Source: Blastocatellia bacterium (GTDB lineage: Bacteria; Acidobacteriota; Blastocatellia; Pyrinomonadales; Pyrinomonadaceae). From it: a stretch of 64,000 nt of DNA. Below are positions 52,212 through 63,350 of this stretch, piece after piece; positions within the stretch are counted from its first letter, which is position 1, and the number at the start of each line of letters is the position of its first letter. The stretch spans positions 62,001 to 126,000 of the forward strand of contig JAEUQK010000025.1 of the NCBI GenBank assembly GCA_016789265.1. The letters run 5' to 3'. The notes below the pieces were generated by a model. The model saw only the letters and a list, made by a program, of their open reading frames with translations. It did no database searches and was not told where the DNA came from. The position numbers and the translations under genes were made by a program.

Positions 52212-55200
52212 ATGTTTTGCGAACTTCACACACGCTCGGCGTTCAGCTTTCTATCTTCCGGCTCGCAGCCGCAGAGGCTGGCCGAGCGCTCGGCGGAGAT
52301 CGGCATTCCGGCGGCGGCATTGATCGACCGCGACACGGTTGCCGGTGCCGTGCGGTTTCATTTCGAAGCGAAGGAGCAAGGCATAAAGCCGATCATCGGT
52401 GCCGAGATCACGATGGACGACGGCAGTCTTTTGCCGCTCGTCGCGATGGACCTGCGAGGCTATCACAATCTCAGCCGCATGATCACCACGATCAAGCTTC
52501 GCGACAAAAAGGGCGAACATGCCGCCACGCGGAAGGACATCGAAGAGCATTCCGAAGGGCTGATGTGCTTCACCGGCGGCTCTGACGGATTTCTGCACAA
52601 CAGCATAAAGAACGGCCGCGGAATGACAGATCTAGCATGGCTCAAATACGTTTTCGAGGGGCGATCGTATGTCGAGCTTCAGCGGCATCATCTTCGCGAT
52701 CAGGAAGACATGAATCAGCGTCTGCTCGGCTATGCTCACAAGCTGCGACTTCCCTATTTTGCCGCCAACGGCGCGTATTACGCCGATCAGGAAGACCGTA
52801 AGCTTTTCGACGTTTTCACCTGCATAAAGAACCACTGCACGATCTACGACGCGGGCCGCCTGCTCTCGGAAAACAGTGAGCGTTACATAAAGAACGAGCG
52901 CCAGATGCTGCGGCTTTTCGAAGACCTTCCCGAAGCTGTCGAGATCACCGAAGAGATCGCATCGCGTGTAAATTTTTCGATGGACGAGCTTTCCTACACC
53001 TTTCCCGATTATCCCGTGCCGCCGGGCGAAACGATGGATTCGGTACTGAAGGCAAAGGTCGAGCAGCGGGCGATAGAAAGATATAGGGAAAGCTCAAAAT
53101 CGACACGGCTTCAGATCAGATCGAGGCTGGAAAAGGAACTCGGCATTATCAAGCTGAAAAAGCTGGCCGGCTATTTTCTATTGGTCAGCGATATTTCCGA
53201 TTTCTGCAAAAGCCAGAGCATTCTTTCACAGGGACGCGGTTCGGCGGCAAATTCCGTGGTCTGTTACGCGCTTGGGATAACGGCCGTCGATCCGATCGAG
53301 CACAAGCTTTTGTTCGAACGATTCCTTTCGGAAAAGTACGAACGTTATCCCGACATCGACATCGACCTGCCGTCGGGCGATGACCGCGAAAGCGTTATTC
53401 AGCACGTTTACAATTCGTTCGGCCGCCGCAATGCGGGCATGACCGCAAACGTCATCTGCTATCGCGGCAAGTCTGCGGTGCGTGAGGTTGGAAAGACGTT
53501 CGGCTTCGGCACGGACGTTCTCGACCGGCTGTCGAAGCTCAATTCGCATTACGAAACTTTCAAGGGCGAAGAACTCGACCGCCGTCTAAAAGAAGCGGGC
53601 TTTGACCCCAGCGAAGACCGAAGGCTGCGCTCCTTTGCCGAGATGTACACGCGGATCTTGGATTACCCGCGGCATCTCGGCCAGCACTCGGGCGGCATGG
53701 TCATTTCGATCAACCGGCTAGATTCGATCACGCCGCTCGAGCCGGCGTCGATGGATAACCGCACGATCATCCAATGGGACAAGGACGATTGCGAAGCGTT
53801 AAAGATCGTAAAGGTCGATCTGCTCGGGCTTGGAATGATGGCGGTTCTGCGCGATTCGATCCAGCTCATCAAAGAGCATCACGGCGAGGACCTCAGCCTT
53901 TACAAGGTACCGAAAGACGACCCCGAGGTTTACGACGCGCTTCAAAAAGGCGACACGATCGGGATGTTTCAGGTCGAAAGCCGCGCACAGATCGCGTTTC
54001 TGCCAAAGTCGAAACCGCGCACGTTTTACGACATCGTCGTACAGGTGGCGATCATACGGCCCGGGCCGGTCGTCGGCAACATGCTCAGTGCATATATCAA
54101 ACGCCGGCAGGGTCTAGAACCTGTCACATATCCGCACGAAAGCCTCAAACCTATTCTCGAACGCACGCTCGGCGTGCCGCTGTTTCAGGAACAGCTTTTG
54201 AAGATCGCGATGGACATCGCCGATTTCAGCGGTTCTGAAGCGGAAGAACTTCGCCGTGCGATGGGTTTCAAACGGCCCGACCGCCGCATGGAAAGGATCG
54301 AGGTGAACCTGCGTGCCGGCATGACGAAAAACGGCATCGGACAGGAAACACAGGACAACATAGTGCGATGCGTAAAAGCATTCGCAAACTACGGCTTTCC
54401 CGAATCGCACGCGTTCAGCTTTGCGCTGCTCGCCTATGCATCGGCATATTTCATCGTGCATTTCCGTGCGTGTTTTATGGCGGCGATGTTCAACAACTAT
54501 CCGCTCGGGTTTTATTCGGCCGCAACTCTCGTAAAAGACGCACAGCGGCACGGGCTTCATTTTCTGCCGCTCGATATAAACCGCTCGCAATATATTTTTA
54601 CTGTCGAGCAGATCGACGATGAGAAACAGGTCCGCATCGGCCTGAAATATGTCCGCGGCCTAAGAAAAGAAGTAGCTGAACAGATAGTAGCGGAGCGGGA
54701 GAATGGCTGGTACACAAGCGTTGCCGACCTCATTGACCGCGTCCCCGCGATAAACAAACGCGAGATACGCGCGCTCAGCATCGCCGGTGCCCTGAATTTC
54801 GATAACACAGTTCACCGCCGCGAAGCGTTGTGGCAATCGGAATTGGCGACACAGCCGAAAGGAGAACTTTTTGAGAATGCGGAATCAGGTGATTCATCAT
54901 TCATTATTCATAATTCATCATTTCTCCACCGCATGGAAGGCCTGCAGCTCGTCGATGCAGACCTGCGCAAAACTGGCATTTCCATCGGCCGTCATCCGAT
55001 GTCGTTTCTTCGAGAAGATCTTGCAAAAAAGGGGATACTTTCAGCGGTACAGTCACGCGAGCTTTCACCCGGAGACATCGTGTCGGTAGCCGGAGCCGTG
55101 ATCGTACGCCAACGCCCGATGACGGCGAAGAACGTTGTCTTTATCACGCTTGAGGACGAGACCGGACATTCGAACTTCGTCGTGATGCCCGACGTCTTCG

Positions 55201-55340
55201 AACGCTTTCGCGAGGTCATCACCCAAAACAGCTTTATCATCATCCGCGGCATCTTCGAAGAACGCGGCATGCTGAAAGCGATCTACTTCAAACCGATCGA
55301 CGGCATATCGACCGAGGTCGTATCGCACAATTTCCGCTAA
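52212..55340 (+). CDS. dnaE2: Error-prone DNA polymerase DnaE2
   Basis: C-family polymerase of the imuA-imuB-dnaE2 translesion cassette. 1042 residues from the ATG at 52212; an upstream in-frame start at 52125 would add a tail with no similarity. The PHP domain begins MFCELHTRSAFSFL. The polymerase catalytic aspartates are in YPDIDIDLPSGDD (about 379) and KVDLLGLGMM; a C-terminal OB domain follows (DIVSVAGAVIVRQRPM, NVVFITLEDETGHSNFVVMPDVFERFR). PHP metal ligands are partly lost (HTR for HxH, DRD for DHD), as often in DnaE2-type polymerases. Confidence 0.93.
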   Translation: MFCELHTRSAFSFLSSGSQPQRLAERSAEIGIPAAALIDRDTVAGAVRFHFEAKEQGIKPIIGAEITMDDGSLLPLVAMDLRGYHNLSRMITTIKLRDKKGEHAATRKDIEEHSEGLMCFTGGSDGFLHNSIKNGRGMTDLAWLKYVFEGRSYVELQRHHLRDQEDMNQRLLGYAHKLRLPYFAANGAYYADQEDRKLFDVFTCIKNHCTIYDAGRLLSENSERYIKNERQMLRLFEDLPEAVEITEEIASRVNFSMDELSYTFPDYPVPPGETMDSVLKAKVEQRAIERYRESSKSTRLQIRSRLEKELGIIKLKKLAGYFLLVSDISDFCKSQSILSQGRGSAANSVVCYALGITAVDPIEHKLLFERFLSEKYERYPDIDIDLPSGDDRESVIQHVYNSFGRRNAGMTANVICYRGKSAVREVGKTFGFGTDVLDRLSKLNSHYETFKGEELDRRLKEAGFDPSEDRRLRSFAEMYTRILDYPRHLGQHSGGMVISINRLDSITPLEPASMDNRTIIQWDKDDCEALKIVKVDLLGLGMMAVLRDSIQLIKEHHGEDLSLYKVPKDDPEVYDALQKGDTIGMFQVESRAQIAFLPKSKPRTFYDIVVQVAIIRPGPVVGNMLSAYIKRRQGLEPVTYPHESLKPILERTLGVPLFQEQLLKIAMDIADFSGSEAEELRRAMGFKRPDRRMERIEVNLRAGMTKNGIGQETQDNIVRCVKAFANYGFPESHAFSFALLAYASAYFIVHFRACFMAAMFNNYPLGFYSAATLVKDAQRHGLHFLPLDINRSQYIFTVEQIDDEKQVRIGLKYVRGLRKEVAEQIVAERENGWYTSVADLIDRVPAINKREIRALSIAGALNFDNTVHRREALWQSELATQPKGELFENAESGDSSFIIHNSSFLHRMEGLQLVDADLRKTGISIGRHPMSFLREDLAKKGILSAVQSRELSPGDIVSVAGAVIVRQRPMTAKNVVFITLEDETGHSNFVVMPDVFERFREVITQNSFIIIRGIFEERGMLKAIYFKPIDGISTEVVSHNFR

Positions 55341-55453
55341 CTGAACCGGATGTCCCCTTTGTGGCCCTTTGTGTGAACCTCCTGATCCGAGATCACAAAC
55401 TAGTTCACAACACAAAGAACACAAAGTTTTTCACAAAAGCCACAAAGAAAGAC

Positions 55454-56314
55454 CTAAGTGTTTCTCCGTCGAATCATGGTTAGCCCGATCCCACCCAGGA
55501 TCAACGTACCCGCAACAAAAACGCGCGTCGATGCTGCTTCCGCCAGAAACACTACACCGCCAACCGCCGCAATGACCGGAACCGAAAGCTGGAGAACGGC
55601 CGCACGAGTCGGCGTGTGATGTTTGAGTGCGGCGTACCAGACGGAGTATCCGATTCCCGACGCGACCGCGCCTGACAGAACCGCGAGAATCACGCCACGC
55701 GTCGAAAGATGAAGATCAGAAAGAAAAACAAGAGCGACCGCCGCGATCATTGGCATCGAACGAACAAAATTACCGGATGTTTCGGCAAGCGGGTCCTCGC
55801 TTCCCTTTCCGCGAAGTGAATAGAATCCCCAGGCGATCCCCGCAGCAGCCATTAACAGAGCGTTCATCAACGGCGGCGCTGACAAGCCGGGCAGGACCAG
55901 ATACACAAGACCTCCGAAGGCAACCGTAAGCCCGATCCATTCTATCGGCCGCGGCCGAACGCCTTTCGCGAGCGAAACGCCGACCATCGTCAATTGCACA
56001 CTCCCGAACAAGACAAGCGCACCGGTCGCCGTCGTCAGGCCGAGATACGCAAACGAAAAACAGATCGCGTACGCGAACAAAAAGAACGCTGACAGCCAAG
56101 ATCCAAAGGCGGAAACACGACCGGTAGGGAGTGTGTCTGCTTTTCTACGGCGGTTCAGTAAGAACAGTATCCCCAGCATCACTGCCCCTGACGCCAATCT
56201 CACTACCGTAAAGCCGGCCGCATCCGCTTCGTCGCCGCGCAATGCGAGCCTGCACAGGATCGAATTAAACGCGAACGCCGTCAGAGCAAAAGCGGTGAGT
56301 AAAAATACCTTCAT
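55454..56314 (-). CDS. EamA/DMT-family transporter
   Basis: 286-residue drug/metabolite transporter with ten predicted membrane helices in two EamA halves: FALTAFAFNSILCRLAL at the start of the first, and GVILAVLSGAVASGIGYSVWYAALKHHTPTRAAVLQLSVPVIAAVGGVVFLAE in the second. Substrate unknown. The gene lies downstream of lysS on the same strand, with two palindromes in the interval. Confidence 0.87.
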   Translation of the reverse strand: MKVFLLTAFALTAFAFNSILCRLALRGDEADAAGFTVVRLASGAVMLGILFLLNRRRKADTLPTGRVSAFGSWLSAFFLFAYAICFSFAYLGLTTATGALVLFGSVQLTMVGVSLAKGVRPRPIEWIGLTVAFGGLVYLVLPGLSAPPLMNALLMAAAGIAWGFYSLRGKGSEDPLAETSGNFVRSMPMIAAVALVFLSDLHLSTRGVILAVLSGAVASGIGYSVWYAALKHHTPTRAAVLQLSVPVIAAVGGVVFLAEAASTRVFVAGTLILGGIGLTMIRRRNT

Positions 56315-56371
56315 GCGCGGTGAAAACGAGCGTTTTCACTCTAACAATACGCGTTCGTACCGTGCAAACGG

Positions 56372-56413
56372 CCATTGTCACGCCGACATTGGCCAATGTT
56401 GGTCTGACAATGG
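56372..56413. repeat. 42-base near-perfect palindrome between lysS and the EamA gene
   Basis: CCATTGTCA and TGACAATGG form the outer arms (9 bp), and the inner arms GACATTGG/CCAATGTT pair with G-T wobbles around a GGCC centre. It can form a long cruciform or an RNA hairpin of about 19-20 bp with almost no loop. Confidence 0.75.
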
Positions 56414-56414
56414 G

Positions 56415-56454
56415 AAATAGTAGCCAAACATTTGCCGATGTCGGGCTACTATTT
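56415..56454. repeat. Second palindrome next to the first
   Basis: AAATAGTAGCC pairs with GGGCTACTATTT (11 bp), enclosing a second inner pairing ACAT/ATGT with a 6-base loop. It starts two bases after the first palindrome. CC(A/G)ATGT(T/C)GG occurs in both, 42 bases apart, suggesting that the two arose by duplication. Confidence 0.7.
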
Positions 56455-56480
56455 GCGATTGTCGAGCTGCTATTGGCTAA

Positions 56481-58094
56481 TTATTCCGTACTTTCGTCGT
56501 CGGACTCGGCAACGTTGGCCTTTCGTTCGGGACGGAGATGCGGGAAAAGAATGACGTCGCGGATCGAATGTTTGTTGGTCAGCAGCATCACGAGACGGTC
56601 GATCCCGATACCGATACCCGCGGCGGGCGGCATTCCGTAGCTGAGTGCACGGACGTAATCTTCGTCCAGCACCATCGCCTCTTCGTCACCGCGTTCGCGT
56701 TCAGACATTTGATCGACAAAACGTTCGTATTGCTCCTTCGGATCGTTCAACTCGCTAAAACCGTTCGCGACCTCCATTCCGTTTATGAAGAGCTCAAACC
56801 GTTCTGCGACTTGCGGGTTTTGCGGTGAAGCTTTCGACAGCGGCGAAATAGATTTCGGGTAATCGACGATGAACGTCGGCTGGATCAAATTCGATTCGGC
56901 ACGCTCTTCAAACAGTTCGACGATATTCGTGTCGTTGATCTCCGCTTCCGGTGCATACCTTCGGATCGCATCCCGCATCCTGATCCGTTCGAACTTGCTA
57001 AAGTCGATCTCGTTGCCTTCATACGATACTTTCAGACTGCCGGCCGCTCTTTGAATGCTTTCCCTCATCATTTCTTCGCAGAAGTCCATCATCCCGTTGA
57101 CGTCCATATACGCACAGTAGAATTCGAGCATTGTGAACTCGGGGTTGTGCTTGAACGAGATGCCCTCGTTGCGGAAATTGCGATTCAGCTCGTAAACCTT
57201 TTCGAAACCGCCGACTACCAGCCTTTTAAGATACAGTTCCGGGGCGATGCGGGCGTAGAGATCGATATCGAGAGCGTTGTGATGCGTCTTAAAAGGCTTG
57301 GCAGCCGCACCCGTCGCCTTTGGCGTGAGCATCGGCGTTTCCACTTCGATGTAACCGTGGTCTTCGAGAAAACGGCGAAGCGAGGAAATTACTTTCGCAC
57401 GCGTTTCAAATACTTCACGCGTTGTCAATCCGTCGTGCTCGACCTGCAAGCTCGATGCAATAAGGTCTGCGTATCTTCGCCGCTGGCGAATTTCGGGATC
57501 CGAGATGCCGTGCATTTTGTCGGGCATCGGGAGCATCGCTTTTGCAAGGAACTGCAGCTTTTCGACATGGACCGAAACCTCGCCGGTGTTTGTGACGAAC
57601 AAATATCCTTCCACGCCGACAAAATCGCCGTGGTCGATCAATCCCCACGCGGCCCACGCGTTCTCTTCATCGCGCGTATCCTCGCCGTCGTTCTTAATTA
57701 AAGCAAAGGTGTTCTTCTTGCAATAGATCTGAAGCTTTGCGATGCCGTCCGTAAGATGGACGAAATTGCCGCGCGGCGGAGTCGTAAGCCGCCCGGCGAT
57801 GCGAACCGTGCCGAGAGCTTTCAGCTTTTCATTGAGAGCATCTTTGATCTCCGCCGGAGGACGTTCACCGTCTTTCAAGCCGGCTTTGACCGACGCCATT
57901 TCATCGGCTATCGCGACGACAGGCTCGTAACGAAGAAGCCCGGAGATCGTGTCATCTGCACCGCTGATCGCAGAACGAACGAACTTATTCGGATACACGT
58001 TGCCTACAAGCGCACGCAGGCTTTCGAGGTGCTCGCGGCGTGCCTCGGTCTGGTCATTCGTTTCTACGATCTCATCAAATTGGGGAATGCTCAT
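56481..58094 (-). CDS. lysS: Lysyl-tRNA synthetase, class II
   Basis: 537 residues, charging tRNA-Lys. The OB-fold anticodon-binding domain ([17 protein letters not shown] to [18 protein letters not shown]) is followed by class II motifs 1 to 3: [16 protein letters not shown], the [22 protein letters not shown] block and [18 protein letters not shown] stretch of about 35 residues after PNKFVRSAI ([20 protein letters not shown]) makes the N-terminus longer than in E. coli. The start at 58094 is preferred; upstream codons run past the promoter. Two palindromes lie downstream. Confidence 0.96.
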   Translation of the reverse strand: MSIPQFDEIVETNDQTEARREHLESLRALVGNVYPNKFVRSAISGADDTISGLLRYEPVVAIADEMASVKAGLKDGERPPAEIKDALNEKLKALGTVRIAGRLTTPPRGNFVHLTDGIAKLQIYCKKNTFALIKNDGEDTRDEENAWAAWGLIDHGDFVGVEGYLFVTNTGEVSVHVEKLQFLAKAMLPMPDKMHGISDPEIRQRRRYADLIASSLQVEHDGLTTREVFETRAKVISSLRRFLEDHGYIEVETPMLTPKATGAAAKPFKTHHNALDIDLYARIAPELYLKRLVVGGFEKVYELNRNFRNEGISFKHNPEFTMLEFYCAYMDVNGMMDFCEEMMRESIQRAAGSLKVSYEGNEIDFSKFERIRMRDAIRRYAPEAEINDTNIVELFEERAESNLIQPTFIVDYPKSISPLSKASPQNPQVAERFELFINGMEVANGFSELNDPKEQYERFVDQMSERERGDEEAMVLDEDYVRALSYGMPPAAGIGIGIDRLVMLLTNKHSIRDVILFPHLRPERKANVAESDDESTE

Positions 58095-58151
58095 AAATAG
58101 GACGCGCACGCCCTCGCGCGCTGAAAACTCGCCTCGGATACAGAATCTACA

Positions 58152-58180
58152 ATTATAGGAACGCATTGAGAATGCCGCAA
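58152..58180 (-). promoter_or_regulatory. Possible promoter of lysS
   Basis: On the minus strand a perfect -10 TATAAT (58157-58152) with TTGCGG (58180-58175) 17 bases before it, 58 bases upstream of the lysS start. The -35 matches only TTG. Confidence 0.5.
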
Positions 58181-58279
58181 ACCACGAATTGCGGACGACG
58201 GCGTACACGTTCCACCAGGCAAATTTCCCCGCCGTGTGGCACAATATAGAAAACCGCTCGTAAACGCTTCCGACACCCC

Positions 58280-61200
58280 GTGTCCTATCGTTTACAGCGG
58301 ATATCTGCGTTTATGGAAAAAGGGTCAGGGTTCCCTAAACTTGACGAACTACAGCAGGCGGTCAACCGCGGCGATAGGATCATCGCTCTCGACGGCCTGA
58401 CATCGACCGCCGCAAAGGCCTACGTTCTTTCTCAGATCGATGCGGCAGGCAAGACAGTCGTAATCGTTACGGACAATAACGCGTCGCATGAGCAATGGCA
58501 GGCGGATCTGGGCTTTTGGACAGGATCGACCGGCCGTTCGCTGCTTTCGTTGCCGTCGTTTGAAACCGATGTGTATTCGGGGAGTTCGCCGCACGCCGAA
58601 ACGATGGAACGCCGGGCTCTTTCGCTATGGCAAATGGGCCAGACATTCCCTCACTATCTTTTGCTATCTGCGCGGTCGCTGATCACAAGGACCGTAGGGC
58701 CGAAAGAAGTCGCCGCCCTCGGTGCAAAAATAAAGATCGACGAAGATCATTCACCTGACGATCTTGTCGAACGTCTCGCCGCGTCCGGATATGTTCGCGA
58801 AGACCCGATAGCAAATGTCGGCCAGTTTTCGGTACGCGGGGGCATTCTCGACGTATGGTCGCCGGATACGGACGCACCTGTTCGCATCGAATTTTTCGGC
58901 GACACCGTAGATTCGATACGCGTTTTTGATCCGGACACACAGCTTTCCACTCAGCGGCTCAAGGAAACGTCGATCGCGCCGATGCGCGAGTTTTCGGCGA
59001 CAGAAAAAGACTTCAAAGACTGGTCGTTCTTTGCACGAGAGCGATTTGCGGACGAGGCCGTTTCACGCTCGCTTCGAGATCGAACGGACTTTGCCGATGA
59101 GGGCGAATCGTTTACCGGCTGGGAATTTCTTATGCCTCTCGTCAAACCTCTAAATGCGACGGTATTCGATCATTTCGCGGACGCAGTTTTTGTGATCGAC
59201 GAACCCTCGGTGGTCGAGAACACACTTGCGGCACTTTACGACAACCTGAAACGTCGGTACGCGTCTCTGGCAGAAACGGGTGAGATCGGCCTCGAACCAA
59301 AGGAATTGTTTCTTGACGCATCCGAGATGCGCGAACGGCTGGAACCCGTGGGACGGATCGAATTGCGGGCACTAGGTAAGACCGCGGCCGCTACCGACGA
59401 GGATTTCGCTCTTGCGGAATCACCGCGGATCGAATCGCCGCTGCCGATCCGAACCGTCGAGCCGATCTTTCTTTTCTCGGCTGCCGAACGATCGACTCAC
59501 GTAGAAATGCAATCGCGCTCGACGCGAAACTTTCACGGAAATTTTGCGGAATTCGCCGCAAATACAGGGGCAGACCCTGAAACGCTTTTGGTGGTCGAAT
59601 CACACGGGATCGGCGAGCGGCTGGAAGAGATCATTCATGAGTTCAGTATAAATATTCCGGCCTCAGGGATCCGTGTCGGCAGACTCTCGAGTGGTTTTGA
59701 GATTCCCTCGGCCGGTCTGGTCGCATATACCGAAGCGGATATTTTCGGAGAGACCGTTTCCACCCCGCGGGACGGAGTTCAACCACAGCGTTCCAAGAAA
59801 CCTCGCTTCGGAGCGTTCATCTCCGATTTCCGCGACCTCAAGCCTGGCGATTATGTCGTTCATGTCGATCACGGCCTCGGCAAGTTCGAGGGACTCCAAT
59901 CGATCTCTTCGCAAGGTGCTGAACGCGAGTTCATGCTCCTGATCTACGCGGACGATGCAAAGCTCTTCGTTCCAGTCGAACGCCTGGATCTTGTTTCACG
60001 ATACTCGTCTGGTGAAGCAGCTTCGCCTTCGCTTGACCGGCTCGGCGGTATCGGCTGGCAAAAGACCAAGGCAAAGGCCAAACGCGCGATGCGCGACATG
60101 GCCGACGAACTACTCAAGCTCTACGCCGAACGAAAGCTCGTTCAGGGTTATGCGTTTTCGCCGGATGCGCCGTGGCAGCACGAATTTGAGGACGCGTTCC
60201 CTTACGACCTGACCGTCGATCAGGCAAAAGCGATCGAAGATGTAAAAGGCGATATGGAAACGCCGCAACCGATGGACCGCCTGATAATTGGCGACGTCGG
60301 TTACGGGAAGACCGAGGTGGCGATGCGTGCGGCGTTCAAGGCGGTGATGGACGGCAAACAGGTAGCCGTCCTTACACCGACTACCATCCTTGCATATCAG
60401 CACTTTGAATCGTTCCGTAAACGCTTTGCGGCGTTCCCGGCAAAGATCGATCTGCTATCGAGGTTCCGAAGTACAAAAGAGCAAAAAGCCGTGGTCGACG
60501 CCGCAGAGAAGGGCGATGTTGACGTCGTCATCGGGACACACCGCGTGCTTTCAAACGACGTTAAGCTCCCAAAGCTCGGGCTCGTGGTCGTCGATGAGGA
60601 GCAGCGTTTCGGGGTCGCCCATAAAGAAAAACTCAAGCAGCTGAAGAAGAAGGTTGACGTACTCACTCTCTCGGCAACGCCTATTCCGCGAACGCTCAAT
60701 ATGTCAATGCTCGGTATGCGGGACATGTCCGTGATCGAAACGCCTCCGCGTGATCGCCTCGCGATCAATACGCAGGTCGTTCAGTTTTCTGAGGGGGTTA
60801 TCCGGTCTGCGATCGAACTCGAACTGTCACGAAACGGACAGGTATTCTTCATACATAACCGGGTTGAAACCATTGAGGCCATTGCGGCACTCGTTCAAAA
60901 GATCGTCCCGAACGCGCGGATCGCGATCGGCCACGGAAAGATGAACGAAAAGGAAATGGAGCAGGTAATGCTCGATTTCATTGACTACAAATACGACGTT
61001 CTCGTAGCCACAACGATAATCGAAAACGGCATCGACATTCCGCGTGCGAACACGATCATAATCAATCGTTCCGACAATTACGGGCTGTCACAGCTATACC
61101 AGCTTCGCGGCCGCGTCGGCCGTTCTAATCGTCGTGCTTATGCATATTTGTTGATACCGAGCGAACTGGAACTGACGCCGATCGCGCGAAGGCGGCTTTC

Positions 61201-61813
61201 GGCCATAAGAGAGTTTTCAGATCTCGGTGCCGGATTTCGCATTGCGGCCCTCGACCTCGAATTACGTGGAGCCGGTAATATACTCGGCGGCCAGCAATCA
61301 GGGCATTTGGACGCTCTAGGATTCGACCTTTATACGAAAATGCTCGAACGCACGATCGCCGAACTTCGCGGTGACGAGATCGCCGACGAGATCAGCGTTT
61401 CGATAAACCTCGGTATCGATGTCTCGATACCAAAAGACTATATCGTTGAGGCAAGCCAGCGATTGCGAACGTACAAGCGGATCGCCTCGGCCGAATCCGA
61501 GGAAACCCTTTCAAGGATCCACGCCGAGATCGAAGATAGATACGGCAAGATCCCGCGATCTGTTGACGCATTATTTGCATACGGCCGCTTGCGAAAGCTC
61601 GCGGAGCGAATGGGCATTAATTCAGTGGATCGAAGCGGCTCTGCGATCGCGATAAAACTGAGTGAGAATACTAAGGTAGATCCGGAAAAGCTAATGTCAC
61701 TTCTCGCAGCGAACGAAAAAGCGAGTTTTTCACCAAACGGGATCTTGCGAATGGAGATCGACGGCGATCCGATCGAGACCGCAATGTACGTATTGTCAAC
61801 GGTCAAAGGCTAG
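58280..61813 (+). CDS. mfd: Transcription-repair coupling factor
   Basis: 1177-residue SF2 translocase that removes stalled RNA polymerase and recruits UvrA. Order: UvrB-like N-terminal module ([32 protein letters not shown]), the RNA polymerase-interaction domain ([19 protein letters not shown], about 521), helicase domains with GDVGYGKTE (about 669) and DEEQRFG (about 771), TRG-type motif (ATPIPRTL), [16 protein letters not shown] and a TRCF C-terminal domain. The start is GTG at 58280; ATG at 58313 is a good alternative. Divergent from lysS. Confidence 0.97.
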   Translation: MSYRLQRISAFMEKGSGFPKLDELQQAVNRGDRIIALDGLTSTAAKAYVLSQIDAAGKTVVIVTDNNASHEQWQADLGFWTGSTGRSLLSLPSFETDVYSGSSPHAETMERRALSLWQMGQTFPHYLLLSARSLITRTVGPKEVAALGAKIKIDEDHSPDDLVERLAASGYVREDPIANVGQFSVRGGILDVWSPDTDAPVRIEFFGDTVDSIRVFDPDTQLSTQRLKETSIAPMREFSATEKDFKDWSFFARERFADEAVSRSLRDRTDFADEGESFTGWEFLMPLVKPLNATVFDHFADAVFVIDEPSVVENTLAALYDNLKRRYASLAETGEIGLEPKELFLDASEMRERLEPVGRIELRALGKTAAATDEDFALAESPRIESPLPIRTVEPIFLFSAAERSTHVEMQSRSTRNFHGNFAEFAANTGADPETLLVVESHGIGERLEEIIHEFSINIPASGIRVGRLSSGFEIPSAGLVAYTEADIFGETVSTPRDGVQPQRSKKPRFGAFISDFRDLKPGDYVVHVDHGLGKFEGLQSISSQGAEREFMLLIYADDAKLFVPVERLDLVSRYSSGEAASPSLDRLGGIGWQKTKAKAKRAMRDMADELLKLYAERKLVQGYAFSPDAPWQHEFEDAFPYDLTVDQAKAIEDVKGDMETPQPMDRLIIGDVGYGKTEVAMRAAFKAVMDGKQVAVLTPTTILAYQHFESFRKRFAAFPAKIDLLSRFRSTKEQKAVVDAAEKGDVDVVIGTHRVLSNDVKLPKLGLVVVDEEQRFGVAHKEKLKQLKKKVDVLTLSATPIPRTLNMSMLGMRDMSVIETPPRDRLAINTQVVQFSEGVIRSAIELELSRNGQVFFIHNRVETIEAIAALVQKIVPNARIAIGHGKMNEKEMEQVMLDFIDYKYDVLVATTIIENGIDIPRANTIIINRSDNYGLSQLYQLRGRVGRSNRRAYAYLLIPSELELTPIARRRLSAIREFSDLGAGFRIAALDLELRGAGNILGGQQSGHLDALGFDLYTKMLERTIAELRGDEIADEISVSINLGIDVSIPKDYIVEASQRLRTYKRIASAESEETLSRIHAEIEDRYGKIPRSVDALFAYGRLRKLAERMGINSVDRSGSAIAIKLSENTKVDPEKLMSLLAANEKASFSPNGILRMEIDGDPIETAMYVLSTVKG

Positions 61814-61948
61814 GTCTCAACGGGCAAATTTGACCATAAACTGCTATTATTTCGTTTGTTTTAAACTTTGCAGGACGAACCTGATGGCCTGTGCAGGCAT
61901 CAAACTCTTCGTCAATTTGTTCAAAGTGTAATTTTTTTGGAGTCATTG

Positions 61949-63007
61949 ATGAGAAAAGCTTTTAGTTTCAGCATTTTATGTGCAGCGATCCTGATCGGCG
62001 GCACGGCCGTTTTTGCCCAGGAATCGGAAGAACGAGTGGTCGATGAGGTGGTCGCGCAGGTAAACGACGGCGTTATTACGCTCTCACGTATTAAGCGCGA
62101 AATGAAATCGATCGTGGATTCTGAGGTCCAGCAAGGCAAAAACCGAGAAGAAGCCCAGAAAATGGTGAATGAAAAACAGGGCGAACTCATAGCAAATCTG
62201 ATCAATGAGGAACTCCTCGTTCAGCGAGCCAAGGAATTGGGTCTGGACTCCGAGATCGAGGCGAGCATCAACCAGCGATTCTTGCAGATAATGAAGGACA
62301 ACAACGTAAAGTCGCTTGAGGCCCTTTACGAGCAGATGCGTCGCGAGAACGTGGATCCGCAGGAGATCCGTGAGATGTGGCGGAAACAAGCCGTTCGGGA
62401 CCGGGTCCTGCAAAGAGAAGTTCAATCAAAGGTATATTGGGGCGCTGAAAGCAAGAAGCTGAGAGAATACTTTGAGAAAAATAAGGCAAAGTTTACTAAA
62501 CCCGAGACGATCTCGATCAGTGAGCTATTCCTTGGATTTGCGGGCCGCGATGAGGCTGCTGTCCGTGAAAAGGCAAAGGCCCTTGTAGCACAGATCCGCG
62601 GCGGAGGTAATTGGGATCAGTTGGTCAAGGAGAATTCGGATCCCGGGGTTGTCACCCAAGGCGCGGGAAAGCTTGATAAATTGAAAGTGTCGGAACTGGT
62701 CGATACTATCCGAGTACCTCTAAAGGAAGTTAAGACCGGAGGGGTCACCGAACCGATCGAAGTGAAAGACCTCGGCATGATCATTTTGAAGGTAGATTCA
62801 AGGGAAGCTGCAAGCAGCGAGTCGTTCTTTGACGAATCGGCAGTCAGGAATGCGATTCTTCAGGAAGAATTTCCCGCGGCCTCGAAGAAGTTTTTTGCGG
62901 AACTCCGTGAAACAGCTTACATAAAGATCAACGACACCTATCGCCCGCTCGTGGCGCCGATCCTCTTTGCGGACGAACGTAAGGAAAAAACGGTTTCGAA
63001 ACAGTAA
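61949..63007 (+). CDS. SurA-like periplasmic chaperone / parvulin-type protein
   Basis: 352 residues. Signal peptide ending at FAQ|ES (about 25). SurA_N-type N-terminal domain (VVDEVVAQVNDGVITLSRIKREM to RDRVLQREV, about 31-155) and a PPIC-like domain (TKPETISISELFLGF, ELVDTIRVPLKEVKTGGVTEPIEVKDLGMIILKVDSR, about 175-290). It would escort unfolded outer-membrane proteins, such as the barrel proteins in this window. A Shine-Dalgarno-like GGAG is 6 bases before the ATG at 61949. PPIase catalytic residues are not clearly kept. Confidence 0.85.
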   Translation: MRKAFSFSILCAAILIGGTAVFAQESEERVVDEVVAQVNDGVITLSRIKREMKSIVDSEVQQGKNREEAQKMVNEKQGELIANLINEELLVQRAKELGLDSEIEASINQRFLQIMKDNNVKSLEALYEQMRRENVDPQEIREMWRKQAVRDRVLQREVQSKVYWGAESKKLREYFEKNKAKFTKPETISISELFLGFAGRDEAAVREKAKALVAQIRGGGNWDQLVKENSDPGVVTQGAGKLDKLKVSELVDTIRVPLKEVKTGGVTEPIEVKDLGMIILKVDSREAASSESFFDESAVRNAILQEEFPAASKKFFAELRETAYIKINDTYRPLVAPILFADERKEKTVSKQ

Positions 63008-63033
63008 CAATGGGTTTCTAAAACCAGTAGTTT

Positions 63034-63074
63034 CGGGAAATGGAAGATAAACGTCCATTTCCCTTTCTTTATTT
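63034..63074 (+). terminator. Terminator after the SurA-like gene
   Basis: Perfect 10-bp stem GGGAAATGGA/TCCATTTCCC (63034-63043 with 63053-63062), 9-base loop, then TTTCTTTATTTT. It also leads directly to the start of the S4 gene. Confidence 0.9.
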
Positions 63075-63080
63075 TAGTAA

Positions 63081-63350
63081 ATGAGATTGGATGTTTTTTT
63101 GAAAATAAGTCGGATCATCAGCAGACGTTCACTCGCGCAGGAATTTTGCGACGCTGGGCTGGTCAGTCTGAACGGCTCCGCGGCAAGATCCTCAAAAGAA
63201 GTGAGAGTTGGAGACGAGATAGCGATCAAAAGACGTGACCGCATATCAAGATTCTTGGTGATCGCGGTTCCAGACAAAAAACAAATATCAAAGGAAGAGT
63301 CCGCTGCATTATTCAGAGTGATCGCAGAGGAAGCGATCGGTGAGATCTAA
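63081..63350 (+). CDS. S4-domain RNA-binding protein (Hsp15-like)
   Basis: 89-residue RNA-binding protein. The S4 fold is complete: MRLDVFLKISRIISRRSLAQEFCDAGLVSLNGS, KEVRVGDEIAI, then a basic tail. Hsp15 (HslR) binds free 50S subunits carrying nascent chains after heat shock; small S4 proteins like this may do the same. It converges with the next gene and overlaps it by 4 bases. Confidence 0.9.
   Translation: MRLDVFLKISRIISRRSLAQEFCDAGLVSLNGSAARSSKEVRVGDEIAIKRRDRISRFLVIAVPDKKQISKEESAALFRVIAEEAIGEI

Noticed and set aside
56320..56640. Plus-strand ORF with repeated LANVGL/FADVGL-like peptides
   Set aside because: The repetition comes from the two DNA palindromes and the ORF overlaps the end of lysS on the opposite strand.
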